Below, piece after piece: positions 46,802-58,850 of a stretch of DNA of 64,000 nucleotides. Location of the stretch: NCBI GenBank assembly GCA_030549495.1, contig JAUIRK010000070.1:384501-448500 (forward strand). Reading direction: 5' to 3'. Source of the stretch: Nectonema munidae. Its lineage: Eukaryota > Nematomorpha > Nectonematoida > Nectonematidae. The position numbers were made by a program, and so were the translations under genes. Each line of letters begins with the position of its first letter. Position 1 is the first letter of the stretch. Below the pieces are notes generated by a model, which did no database searches, had not been told where the DNA came from, and saw only the letters and a list, made by a program, of their open reading frames with translations.

Positions 46802-46977
46802 GAAATTAATAATGTTTAAAAGAATCAAAGGTAACTAAAAAAAATTTATTTCAAAATTTTTATATTATCCACTTTTTCTTCCATTTAGCAGTGTCTTCTA
46901 AAAATAGTAAATAATATAAAAATTTTGAAATAAATTTTTTTTAGTTACCTTTGATTCTTTTAAACATTATTAATTTC
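46802..46977. repeat. perfect 67-bp inverted repeat (hairpin)
   Basis: The 67 bases at 46802-46868 (starting GAAATTAATAATGTTTAAAA) are repeated as the exact reverse complement at 46911-46977, with a 42-bp spacer. It ends a few bases before a Helitron-like 5' start. A CCACTTTTTCTT phrase occurs both before the left arm and in the spacer. Confidence 0.9.
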
Positions 46978-46983
46978 AGCTAA

Positions 46984-47060
46984 TCTATAATATAATAATC
47001 TATCTATATTATAATAAGCTAGCGTGTGTGTGTGTGTGTGTCTGTGTGTCGCTGGAAGCA
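46984..47060 (+). mobile_element. Helitron-like 5' terminus
   Basis: An A followed by TCTATAATATAATAATC, then TCTATCTATATTATAATAAG, leads into CTAGC and a (GT)n run. Helitron copies in animals often begin with TC plus a TATA-rich stretch of this kind. No Rep/helicase coding region is present, so this would be a non-autonomous copy. It is assigned by resemblance only. Two candidate starts, 46984 and 46999, are possible. Confidence 0.4.
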
Positions 47061-47559
47061 TTCTGATTGGTTGAAATTATTAAATGTTTTGTGTGTATTT
47101 TTATATGGTGTGATGAGTTTATATGTGTGTATGTGTACTACTATATAATACTACTACTAATACTAATACTACTTTTTGGAAATTTTTACTTGTTTGATTT
47201 GAAGAAAGAATTAAACTGTTTTTCAATATTTTTTTTTCATGATATATATATCATTAGAAAGCTTATCGTTTGCTACATACTCTAGAATAATAAATTTTTG
47301 CAAAAGTTTTAACAAATTTTAATAAATGGACTTTACTTCGAAAAATTTTGTCTAAATTTTTCAAAAAATTACGGACCACCTTTTTGTTTAAGCATAATGT
47401 GAAGATTTTAAAAAAAAATTGAATAAAAATGATATCATTGGAAGGGTATACTCTTTGTGGTTAACATAGGCTAGGTTATACAAATAAATATATTTTCATT
47501 TTTCCAAAATCTGCTTTTATGTGAGGTCAGTCAAGTTTTATCTAGTTTCAAAAAATACC

Positions 47560-48070
47560 AATAATAATTAACGTTCTTAATTTATATAATATTTTTTCAA
47601 TATTTTATTTTCAAAAAGGTAAAATATGATTTTTTACATTTTAAAATTTTATTGGTGAAAAAAATTGTAGAAAAATAATATATATTTTTTATTTTTTTGG
47701 GGGTTAGTAGAAGAGATTATTATAATTTTTTTATAAAAAATATAAAAATTTTTTTAAAAAAAAAAAATGTGAAAGAAAAGAATAGAATTTAAACTTTTTT
47801 TGGGGGAGAAAAAAATGTTTTATAAAAAAAAAAAATATATTTTTTTTTCCACAAAATTTTTTTTGGGGGGGGATTTTATCTTTATCTACAATCAAAAAAA
47901 ATAATTAACGTGATGAGTTTATATATTATTTCTTCAAAATTTAATATTCACAAAGGTAGAATATGGTTTTTAACATTTTAAAATGTCATAGTTAAATAAA
48001 ACTGTCGAAAATTAATATTTATTTTTTACTTTTTATGGGTCAGTAGTATAGGTCAGTATAATATTTTTCT
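47560..48070. repeat. diverged ~350-bp duplication with anomalous homopolymers
   Basis: A block with AATATTTTATTTTCAAAAAGG (about 47595) recurs from about 47935 in cleaner form. Between about 47660 and 47880 the sequence has many A, T and G homopolymer runs (for example nine G near 47865) not present in the second block. Confidence 0.6.
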
Positions 48071-48099
48071 AATAAATTTTAAATTATTTTTCAAGTGAA

Positions 48100-48640
48100 A
48101 AATGTCGATTAAATGTAAGAGTTTTGTTTGATAATCGTAGTCTACTTTTATTTAGTTTAGATACAACCTTTCTAATTTTTAACGAAGGGCATTCGTTATA
48201 TTTATACCGACAGTGTGCGAATAATAAATCACATTATTGATTGATTTTAGAGCATAACTATGCGAAGAAAGATTAACAGATGTTGCATTACGCGTTTGTG
48301 AGCGCAGGGAATTCTTATCTAACATACGCTTCACCACATCTTTAGCACGCGTGTGTGGTTTTGTCGATTGAATGTACGAATTTTGTTGGATAATCGTAGT
48401 CTACTTTTATTTAGTTTAGATACAACCTTTCTAATTTTTAACGAAGAGCATTCGTTATATTTATACCGACAGTGTGCGAATAATAAATCACATTATTGAT
48501 TGATTTTAGAGCATAACTATGCGAAGAAAGATGAACACATGTTGCATTACGCGTTTGTGAGCGCAGTGAATTCTTATCTCGCATACGCTTCACCACATCT
48601 TTAGCACGCGTGTGTGGTTTATTTTATCGGGCTAGTGTAC
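48100..48640. repeat. ~260-bp tandem duplication of the satellite family
   Basis: TTTTGTTTGATAATCGTAGT near 48122 and its near-copy near 48381 start two tandem units. Each contains TTTAGATACAACCTTTCTAA, CATTATTGATTGATTTTAGA, TGTTGCATTACGCGTTTGTG and CACGCGTGTGTGG. Confidence 0.85.
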
Positions 48641-49503
48641 GCTTAGTTTATTTGTAGTGTTCCTAGCTTAAATCTTAGTCAAATATTAAAACGCTTATAA
48701 CTTTCACATTTCTCAACAAAATGCATCATGCGATATACCAAATTAAAGCATTTTTTATGCGCTCTCAGAATACATTACTTATATCATAAGTACTTAAGAA
48801 ATACCATTTTACTGTTTTTATTTTCCATGGGCTTCATACCATTAATTAGCAGATAAGGGATGCATTTTAAACCAAAGCTCCTTTCATTAGGACAAATTTT
48901 TACCTATATTATGTGACAATTTCCAGCACAATTATAAAGCGACTCTACTCTCAGAATCTAAATTTATTTGTAGATTTTTATAAAATAGTATTAGTTTTTC
49001 CATTTTTTTTATAAATTAACCTTCGTTTTTTTTATTGGTCAGTATAATGTTTATCTAATAAATTTAAAATTATTTTTGAAGTGAAAAATGTAGATCGAAT
49101 GTACAAGTTTTGTTGGATAATCGTAGTCCACTATTTATTTTTAGATTTTTATAAAATCATTTTAGTTTTCGGTTTTTTATAAATTAACATTAGTTTTTTA
49201 CTTCTTTTGAATTAATCATCCAAAATTTAAGTGCGAGTTTGATTTACACTTTGATTCGAAAAAAATATGTTTTGGATAAATATTATTTTTATTATTGTTT
49301 ATTTCATATAAATTTCTAAAGAGAAGATAAATAGATCAAAATATGTGTTTTAATCAATTTTTCTCAATAAGTAATCTCATGAATTTATTTATTTTTTACG
49401 TGTTTTAATAAGTTTTTCTCAATAAGTAATCTCATGAATTTATTTTTTTTCACTATAATCCTAAATTTATTTCTATATTTTTATAAAATAATTATAATTT
49501 TCG
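48640..49503. repeat. continuation of the satellite family
   Basis: It holds the second half of the long repeat unit (ACAAAATGCATCATGCGATA, GCAGATAAGGGATGCATTTT) and diverged AT-rich versions. No gene is seen. Confidence 0.65.
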
Positions 49504-50790
49504 AATCTAACACGTGTGCGCATGCATCCACATTGAAGAAATTATGAGTTTTGTTGGATAATCATAGTCTACTTTTATTTAGTTTAGATACAACCTTTCT
49601 AATTTTTAACGAAGGGCACTCGTTATTTTTATACCGAAAGTGTGCGAAGAATAAATCACATTATTGATTCTAAAACGATTGTTATTGATTTTAGCGGTTA
49701 ACTATGCGAAGAAAGATTAACACATGTTGCATTACGCGTTTGTGAGCGCAGTGAATTCTTATCTCGCATACGCTTCACCACATCTTTAGCACGCGTGTGT
49801 GGTTTATTTTATCGGGCTAGTGTACGCTTAGTTTATTTGTAGTGTTCCTAGCTTAAATCTTAGTCAAATATTAAAACGCTTATAACTTTCACATTTCTCA
49901 ACAAAATGCATCATGCGATATACCAAATTAAAGCATTTTTTATGGGCTTTCAGAATACATTACTTATATCATAAGTACTTAAGAAATACCTTTTACTGTT
50001 TTTATTTTCCATGGGCTTCATACCATTAATTAGCAGATAAGGGATGCATTTTAAACTAAAGCTCCTTTCATTAGGACAAATTTTTACCTATATTATGTGA
50101 CAATTTCCAGCACAATTATAAAGCGACTCTACTCTCAGAATCTAAATTTATAATCTAACACGTGTGCGCATGCATCCACATTGAAGAAATTATGAGTTTT
50201 GTTGGATAATCATAGTCTACTTTTATTTAGTTTAGATACAACCTTTCTAATTTTTAACGAAGGGCACTCGTTATTTTTATACCGAAAGTGTGCGAAGAAT
50301 AAATCACATTATTGATTCTAAAACGATTGTTATTGATTTTAGCGGTTAACTATGCGAAGAAAGATTAACACATGTTGCATTACGCGTTTGTGAGCGCAGT
50401 GAATTCTTATCTCGCATACGCTTCACCACATCTTTAGCACGCGTGTGTGGTTTATTTTATCGGGCTAGTGTACGCTTAGTTTATTTGTAGTGTTCCTAGC
50501 TTAAATCTTAGTCAAATATTAAAACGCTTATAACTTTCACATTTCTCAACAAAATGCATCATGCGATATACCAAATTAAAGCATTTTTTATGGGCTTTCA
50601 GAATACATTACTTATATCACAAGTACTTAAGAAATACCTTTTACTGTTTTTATTTTCCATGGGCTTCATACCATTAATTAGCAGATAAGGGATGCATTTT
50701 AAACTAAAGCTCCTTTCATTAGGACAAATTTTTACCTATATTATGTGACAATTTCCAATTATAAAGCGACTCTACTCTCAGAATCTAAAT
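49504..50790. repeat. two tandem ~648-bp repeat units, nearly identical
   Basis: AATCTAACACGTGTGCGCAT begins at 49504 and again at 50152, so the period is 648 bp. The two units differ at very few positions, indicating recent duplication or homogenisation. Confidence 0.9.
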
Positions 50791-53600
50791 TTATTTGTAG
50801 ATTTTTATAAAATAGTATTAGTTTTTCCATTTTTTTTATAAATTAACCTTCGTTTTTTTTATTAGTCAGTATAATCTTTTTCTAATAAATTTAAAATTAT
50901 TTTTGAAGTGAAAAATGTAGATCGAATGTACAAGTTTTGTTGGATAATCGTAGTCCACTATTTATTTTTAGATTTTTATAAAATCATTTTAGTTTTCGGT
51001 TTTTTATATATTAACATTAGTTTTTTACTTTTTTTGAAGTGCGGGTTTGATTTACACTTTGATTCGAAAGAAATATGTTTTGGATAAATATTATTTTATT
51101 ATTGTTTATTGCATATAAATTTTTAAAGAGAAGATAAATAGATCAAAATATGTGTTTTAATCAATTTTTATCAATAAGTAATCTCATGAATTTATTTTTT
51201 TTCACTTTAATCCTAAAGTGAATTTCTATATTTTTATAAAATAATTATAATTTTCGACATCCACATTGAAGAAATAATGAGTTTTGTTGGATAATCATAA
51301 TCTACTTTTATTTAGATTAGATACAACCTTTATAAGGGATGCATTTTAAACTAAAGCTCCTTTCATTTGGACAAATTTTTATCTATATTATGTGATAATT
51401 TCTAACACAATTATAAAGCGACTCTACTCTCAGAATCTAAATTTATTTGTAGATTTTGAATTAATCAACCAAAATTTAAATGCGGGTTTGATTTACACTT
51501 TGATTCGAAAAAATATGTTTTGGATAAATATTATTTTTATTTTTTTTCACTTTAATCCTAAAGTGAATTTCTATATTTTTATAAAATAATTATAATTTTT
51601 GACATCCACATTGAAGAAATAATGAGTTTTGTTGGATAATCATAATCTACTTTTATTTAGATTAGATACAACCTTTATAAGGGATGCATTTTAAACTAAA
51701 GCTCCTTTCATTTGGACAAATTTTTATCTATATTATGTGATAATTTCTAACACAATTATAAAGCGACTCTACTCTCAGAATATAAATTTATTTGTAGATT
51801 TTGAATTAATCAAACAAAATTTAAATGCGGGTTTGATTTAAAACTTTGATTCGAAAAAATATGTTTTGGATAAATATTATTTTTATTATTGTTTACTGCA
51901 TTAAATTTAAGGAGATAAGGGATGCATTTTAAACTAAAGCTTTTTTCATTTGGACAAATTTTTACCTATATTCTGTGATAATTTCTAGCCCAATTATAAA
52001 GCGACTCTACTTTCAGAATCTAAATTTATTTGTATATTGAAGAAATATTTTTTCAGTATAAAGAGTTTAGAAAAATCTTCTCTAATATGTAATGGCCTTT
52101 CACATTTCTCATCAAAATGCATCATGCGATATACCAAATTAAAGCATTTTTTATGGCCTTTCAGAATACATTACTTATATCACAAGTACTTAAGAAATGC
52201 CATTTTACTGTTTTTATTTTCCATGGGCTTCATACCATTAATTAGCAGATAAGGGATGCATTTTAAACTAAAGCTCCTTTCATTATGACAAATTTTTACC
52301 TATATTATGTGACAATTTCCAGCACAATTATAAAGCGACTCTACTCTCAGAATCTAAATTTATTTGTAGATTTATATAAAATAGTATTAGTTTTTCCATT
52401 TTTTTTATAAATTAACCTTCGTTTTTTTTATTGGTCAGTATAATCTTTTTCTAATAAATTTAAAATTATTTTTGAAGTGAAAAATGTAGATCGAATGTAC
52501 AAGTTTTGTTGGATAATCGTAGTCCACTATTTATTTTTAGATTTTTATAAAATCATTTTAGTTTTCAGTTTTTTATATATTAACATTAGTTTTTTACTTC
52601 TTTTGAAGTGCGGGTTTGATTTACACTTTGATTCGAAAAAAATATGTTTTGGATAAATATTATTTTATTATTGTTTATTGCATATAAATTTTTAAAGAGA
52701 AGATAAATAGATCAAAATATGTGTTTTAATCAATTTTTATCAATAAGTAATCTCATGAATTTATTTTTTTTCACTTTAATCCTAAAGTGAATTTCTATAT
52801 TTTTATAAAATAATTATAATTTTCGACATCCACATTGAAGAAATAATGAGTTTTGTTGGATAATCAGAATCTACTTTTATTTAGATTAGATACAACCTTT
52901 ATAAGGGATGCATTTTAAACTAAAGCTCCTTTCATTTGGACAAATTTTTATCTATATTATGTGATAATTTCTAACACAATTATAAAGCGACTCTACTCTC
53001 AGAATCTAAATTTATTTGTAGATTTTGAATTAATCAACCAAAATTTAAATGCGGGTTTGATTTACACTTTGATTCGAAAAAATATGTTTTGGATAAATAT
53101 TATTTTTATTTTTTTTCACTTTAATCCTAAAGTGAATTTCTATATTTTTATAAAATAATTATAATTTTCGACATCCACATTGAAGAAATAATGAGTTTTG
53201 TTGGATAATCATAATCTACTTTTATTTAGATTAGATACAACCTTTATAAGGGATGCATTTTAAACTAAAGCTCCTTTCATTTGGACAAATTTTTATCTAT
53301 ATTATGTGATAATTTCTAACACAATTATAAAGCGACTCTACTCTCAGAATCTAAATTTATTTGTAGATTTTGAATTAATCAACCAAAATTTAAATGCGGG
53401 TTTGATTTACACTTTGATTCGAAAAAATATGTTTTGGATAAATATTATTTTTATTATTGTTTACTGCATTAAATTTAAGGAGATAAGGGATGCATTTTAA
53501 ACTAAAGCTTTTTTCATTTGGACAAATTTTTACCTATATTCTGTGACAATTTCCAGCCCAATTTTAAAGCGACTCTACTTTCAGAATCTAAATTTATTTG
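50757..53600. repeat. higher-order repeat block (1569-bp outer, ~345-bp inner period)
   Basis: The stretch beginning ATTATAAAGCGACTCTACTC near 50757 recurs near 52326, offset ~1569. Inside, a ~345-bp unit is repeated (an identical 65-codon frame appears at 51392 and 52961, and again truncated at 53306). The open frames are repeat shadows. The array stops abruptly at about 53600 against a piggyBac fragment. Confidence 0.9.
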
Positions 53601-53602
53601 TA

Positions 53603-54358
53603 TAAAACCCGTCATGTTGGTTACAAATTATGATGGCATTGAGCCACTTGAAAAAACAAAAAGATATTCGCGAAAAGATAAAAGAGAAATAACTCTTGAA
53701 GTTCCGCATCTTATATCTAGATATAACGCGAACATGGGTGGAGTAGATTTATTAGATAAAATGATTTCTCTCTATAGAATACGTATTCGATCTAAGAAGT
53801 GGTGGTGGCCAATATTTACACAAATGATAGATATTACAATAGTTAATTCATGGAGACTTTATCAAATTTCCCATAAAAGTCAAAACTACATTTCATTGCT
53901 TGACTTCAGAAGAAAAATAACATTATCTTATCTTTCTTTTAATGTTAAAAACAGAAAACCAAGAACTGGGCCTTCAAAAAACAGAATAACCAAGAGTAAA
54001 GTCCCAGATGAAATCCGTTTTTCACATAGTGATCATTACATTGCATCAAGAAATACTCAACGATTGTGTAATTTTTGTAAAAAAAAAGACCAAAAAGTAT
54101 TGTACACTTTGTGATGTATCATTACATGAAATATGTTTTAAAAAATTTCATTATAAATAAATTTTTTGAAAATTTTTACATTTTAAAAAATAGAACTTTT
54201 TGTGCCCATTATCCCAGAAGTGGGATGTAACTTTTTTCAGAGCTTGTTAAAAAAAAATTTTTTTTTGTATTTTAAGAACTTAATTATACATTTTGAAGTT
54301 CATTCGTAAAAAAAATAAGATCTATATTTCATTTTAATATATTATGGGCATTAATGGG
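53603..54358 (+). pseudogene. piggyBac transposase C-terminal fragment with right terminus
   Basis: After the satellite the frame becomes coding: KPVMLVTNYDGIEPLEKTKR, NANMGGVDLLDKMISLYRI (third catalytic Asp region), KKWWWPIFTQMIDITIVNSW, then the C-terminal cysteine-rich domain NTQRLCNFCKKK. After a one-base frame change in an A run (~54080) it continues KKYCTLCDVSLHEICFKKFH. The right terminus follows: ...ATTATGGGCATTAATGGG|TTAA, with TTAA at 54359-54362. Another GTGCCCATTATCCCAGAAGT lies about 150 bp inside. The N-terminal and first two Asp regions are missing and replaced by satellite. The frame's nominal start at 53518 lies in satellite and is spurious. Confidence 0.85.
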
Positions 54359-54362
54359 TTAA

Positions 54363-54600
54363 TGCATTGAGTTGTGCTACATCAATCACTTTGTAAATAT
54401 GACATCACACCTGCACTTGAACTTGCATAGAAGGCGTGATGATGAGAAAAAATATTCCTGTTCAACATGCGTGCTTGCAAAATGAAGAAAAGGCGTTAGG
54501 ATCAAAGTGTTAGAGAAACCCCTTTGATTGTAGCAATCGGACTATGATTAGTCCCGTGCGACGATTCGGCGCAACCGAGAGCAAATATGGCATTGATGAT
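54363..54600. other. intergenic DNA
   Basis: Nothing recognised between the piggyBac end and the short tandem repeats. Confidence 0.4.
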
Positions 54601-54602
54601 TC

Positions 54603-54668
54603 AAAAACGCAAGCGTCATACAACACAAAAACGCAAGCGTCATACAACACAAAAACGCAAGCGTCATA
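54603..54668. repeat. 24-bp tandem repeat, ~3 copies
   Basis: AAAAACGCAAGCGTCATACA plus ACAC is repeated almost exactly three times. Each unit contains a small palindrome (ACGCAAGCGT). Confidence 0.9.
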
Positions 54669-54689
54669 ATCTGTTAGCAAATATGGTAT

Positions 54690-54973
54690 TGTTTTTCTTA
54701 TTTCGTTAATTTTGTCATCGAGATTCTGGACTGATAACTCTGTAATTCACTGCCTTCATTTATTTGTATACATGATAAGCGTCAGAGGAGGTGTAACTAT
54801 GACTGTCACTCATTCTATTTTCTCTCTCCAGCAACTGTTTTTCTTATTTCGAGTTTTGTCATAGAGATTCTGGACTGATAACTCAATGTAATTCACTGCC
54901 TTCATTTATTTGTATACATGATAAGCGTCAGAGGAGGTGTAACTATGACTGTCACTCATTCTATTTTCTCTAT
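54690..54973. repeat. ~140-bp tandem duplication
   Basis: Two near-identical units contain GAGATTCTGGACTGATAACT and GTCAGAGGAGGTGTAACTAT, ending CTCATTCTATTTTCTCT. Confidence 0.9.
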
Positions 54974-54999
54974 CATTAGTGATAAAGAGAGATAAACGA

Positions 55000-57955
55000 T
55001 TTCTCCTAATTTGTAGACGTGAAACCTGTTACGTATTCATGTCCTAATTCGTATTCTTTCGCGATATTCGCAATCTCTCACAATTCGATATCTCTCACAT
55101 TCATTTGCACTCTTCCTCGTTTTACTTATTCACACGTAATTTTTATAAATTCTTTTACACCAAAGTAGCCCAAACATGTTTTACATAGCTAGCTCAAGAA
55201 ATCTATCTTAAGGGATTGACTCATTGAGAGATACGTTTAATCTTCCGACATATGAAATCAGGTGCTCTAAAATTAGGTCCTAATACTATAAACGCCCTAT
55301 AATTAGAAGATTAGACTCATTGCTGATTAAATTATTGCAGTTTTGTCTTACTGATAATTAAAAATTTTCTGTTTGATATTGACTTTGAACTAATTTAGTT
55401 ACTTGATATAAACTTTTTATCCAAGCCTTTTTTAAAATTAAATTTGGAGCCTAAACCTGTTTTACTTAGCTAGCTCAAGAAAAAAGTTGAATAGCAGTTA
55501 AGAGATTGACTCATTGAGAGATACGTTTAATCTTTCGACATGAGATCAGGTCCTCTTAAAGTAGGTCCTGATGTTAACGCCCGATAATTTCAAGATTAAT
55601 AGCAATTAAGAGATTGACTCATTGAGAGATACGTTTAATCTTTCGACATGAGATCAGGTTTAGTTATTAATTTAATGTTAGACTCATTGCTGATTAAATT
55701 ATCGCAGATTAGTTTTAGTGATTATTAAAAATATACATTAGTAAACTATCATAGTATAAAGATTAAGAAAAATATTTTTATATATTTCAAATTTAATTAG
55801 AGTACATTAACTATATTTTGATAAAGATAGATTTAATTTACATTCAATAAATAAAAAAATTAGAATTTTTTTTATATATTTCAATTTTGCGAATGTTCAT
55901 ATCATTTGGGTAAATAAAGTTATATTGGTGTACCCAATGATCATAAATTCCATTATTATAGTTAGAAATGTTCCTTTAAGCAGGCCATCCGTCAGAAACA
56001 ATAATGGATCTTTATATAATTTGTGTAAGAGTTGTTTCGCTACTACAACAAAGTTATGTTGGTGTACCCAATGATCATAAATTCCATTATTATAGTTAAT
56101 GTTCCTGTAGGCAGGCCATCCGTCAGAAACAATAATGAATCTTTACATTTCTTACTATTTATTTCAATTGCTCCAAACACCCAATGACCTTCTCTCCAAA
56201 TACCTTTATATTTTCTATGAAAAAACTTGCTTTTATCAATTTCTATTGTTTACACTATATTTCTACATTTACTGATTGTAAATCAGAGTCTCTTAGATTT
56301 TTATTTTTTTTTCATAATTTTAGATTCATTATTTTTTTCTCATAATTTTAAATTCATAATTCTAAAATTTATAATTTATTTTTTACACTATATTTCTACA
56401 TTTACTGATTGTAAATCAGAGAATCTTAGGATGTAATAAACGATACATTTATTAAAGACTTATTAAAAAACAATTTCTAATTTTAAAATCAATTTTATAT
56501 TGTAGTATAGATTCGGTAATCTTTTACTTTACAGTTCCGTCAATCAAAAAATCAAAGACAAATTATTGGCTGATATAAAATATATTTTATTTCTGTTAAA
56601 TACTTGAGGTTACATAATTCCTTCAAAGAGTTTAAAAACAAAGTAAAGCCAAAAAAATTATTAATCTATAGTTTTATTAAATTTTAAAAATCCAATTCGT
56701 GAAATAAAAACCATAAGTTACAATTTAACCTGTTAACGTATTATTAACTCATTGAGAGATACGTTTAATCTTCCGACATATGAAATCAGGTGCTCTTAAA
56801 GTAGATCCTGATACTGTAAACCCCCGATAATTAGAAGATTAAACTCATTGTTGATTAAATTATCGCAGATTTGTCTTACTGATAATTAAAAGTTTTCTTT
56901 TTGATATTGACTTTGAACTAATTTAGTTACTTGATATAAACTTTTTATCCAAGGCTTTTTTTAAAAAAAATTTAGTTTTTTACTTTACGGTTCTTATAAT
57001 CAAAATATTTAAATAAAAATTATTGGCTGTTGTGATGTCAATCAAACTATACATCAGTACACTCTATTTCGTGAAATAAAAACCAGAAGTTTTAATTTAA
57101 CCTGTTAACGTATTCCTGTTTTTAAATTCAATTTTATATTGTAGTATAGATTCGGTAATCTTTTACTTTACAGTTCCGTCAATCAAAAAATCAAAGACAA
57201 ATTATTGGCTGATATAAAATATATATTTTATTTCTGTTAAATACTTGAGGTTACATAATTCCTTCAAAGACTTTAAAAACAAAGTGAAGCCAAAAAAATT
57301 ATTAATGTATAGTTTTATTAAATTTTAAAAATCCAATTCGTGAAATAAAAACCATAAGTTACAATTTAACCTGTTAAATTATTATTGACTCATTGAAAGA
57401 TACGTTTAATCTTCCGACATATGAAATCAGGTGCTCTTAAAGTAGGTCCTGATACTGTAAACGCCCGATAATTAGAGGATTAGACTCATTGTTGATTAAA
57501 TTATCGCAGATTCGTCTTACTGATAATTAAAAGTTTTTTTTTTGATATTGACTTTGAACTAATTTAGTTACTTGATAACTTTTTATCCAAGGCTTTTTTA
57601 AAAAAAAATTTTGTTTTTTACTTTACGGTTTTGCCAATCAAAAAATTTAAATAAAAATTATTGGCTGTTGTGATGTCAATCAAACTATACATCAGTACAC
57701 TCTATTTCGTGAAATAAAAACGAGAAGTTTCAATTTAACCTGTTAACGTATTTCTGTCTTAACTCGTATTCCTTCTCAATCTCTCATATAGTTATTCGCT
57801 ACCTCTCACATTCATTTGCACTCTTCCTCGTTTACTTATTCACACATGATTTTTATAAATTATTTTACACCAGAGAAGCCCAAACATGTTTTACATAGCT
57901 AGCTCAAGAAATCTATCTTAAAGGATTGACTCATTGACATATACGTGGGCCAACA
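55000..57955. repeat. second satellite field (~640-bp higher-order units)
   Basis: The phrase GACTCATTGAGAGATACGTT recurs near 55217, 55508, 55616, 56746 and (variant) 57386. The block TTTTATATTGTAGTATAGAT recurs near 56491 and 57130, a period of about 639 bp. Partial units occur near 55500-55740. A Merlin-type remnant interrupts the field at 55925-56260. No other coding sequence is seen. Confidence 0.85.
55925..56260 (-). pseudogene. Merlin / ISXO2-like transposase remnant
   Basis: On the minus strand, TIEIDKSKFFHRKYKG and REGHWVFGAIEINSKKCKD (56251-56150) match the start of the ISXO2-like DDE domain, with the first Asp in EIDKS. In another frame, IVSDGWPAYRNINYNNGIYD then HWVHQHNFVV (about 56130-56050) gives the second Asp in SDGW and the usual downstream block. 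The linker between them is missing and the second block is duplicated at about 55923-56015 in more decayed form. ISXO2-like (IS1016) transposases in animals define the Merlin superfamily. This copy is a short, dead fragment. Confidence 0.8.
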
Positions 57956-58215
57956 TGTATTTTTTATTTATACTTCTTTAAAACAGTTATGTATCATCAT
58001 TAATTTATTTTATGAGCATGCTTAATGAACATGTACTTTTTCAATATATTCTTTAGCAGTTTTATATCACTAAATATTCTTTATTTATTTTAGAACGAAA
58101 TAGGCGAACATGTAATTTTTTTATACTACTTTAAAACTGTTATGTATCATCATTAATTTTTTTCCATTTGTTTTAGAGCATGCTTACTAAACATGTAATT
58201 TTTAAATTTATTCTT
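57955..58215. repeat. tandem duplication with 'catcattaatt/gcatgctta' unit
   Basis: GTTATGTATCATCATTAATT occurs near 57985 and 58138, each followed by GAGCATGCTTA and an ACATGTA phrase. Confidence 0.7.
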
Positions 58216-58435
58216 TAGCAAGATCGAGGTATAGGTGAGATTCAGTTCTTTTCTGAAGGTGGCAAGGTATAAATGAGATTAGGTTCTGTTCTCAAAGTGG
58301 AAGGTTAGTTTAGATCTGTTCTGAAAGTGGAAAGTTGAGGTATAATTGAGATTCCTTTAGATTTGTTTTGAAGGTGAAATATCGAGGTATAGGTGAGATT
58401 CGTTTAGGTCTGTTCTAAAGGTGGAAGGTCGAATA
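58216..58435. repeat. ~50-bp degenerate tandem repeat
   Basis: Four to five units contain GAGGTATAGGTGAGATTC and TCTGTTCTGAAGGTGGAAGG. Confidence 0.8.
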
Positions 58436-58548
58436 ATTAAAAGGACTCACGTCCCGCAGATTAGGCCTTCTGGGGATACTGCGTCAACAAAAACGAAACC
58501 GTGACACTTACCTCTTGGGTGGTTTTGGAAATTGTGTCACTTATATAT

Positions 58549-58844
58549 GTACGAGTTTTGTTGGATAATCGTAGTCTATTTTTATTTAGTTTAGATACAA
58601 CCTTTCTAATTTTTAACGAAGGTCATTCGTTATATACCAACAGTGTGAGAAGAATAAATCACATTATTGATTGATTTTAGAGCATAATTATGCGAAGAAA
58701 CACATGTTGCATTATGCGTTTATGAGCGCAGAGAATTCTTATATTTTAAGAAATATTTTTTCAGTAAAAAGAGTTTAAAACTCTTCTCTAATATGTAATG
58801 ATATATTCTCATAACCTGTACGGTTGAACGCGGGAAGACAACTA
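58549..58844 (+). mobile_element. Helitron-like 3' end of the 47-54 kb repeat family
   Basis: The segment repeats the family starting GAGTTTTGTTGGATAATCGT, then changes to a unique end. CCTGTACG, loop GTTGAA and CGCGGG form an imperfect hairpin with a 2-base bulge, followed by AAGACAA and CTAG at 58841-58845 or so. Hairpin plus CTRR about 10 bases later is the Helitron 3' signature. The base after CTAG is C rather than the usual T. This suggests the satellite family from 47 kb derives from Helitron interiors. Confidence 0.4.
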
Positions 58845-58850
58845 GCGTAT

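Noticed and set aside
51392-53500. Identical 65-codon frames at 51392 and 52961, truncated at 53306
   Set aside because: Copies of the same satellite unit; no domain and AT-driven composition.
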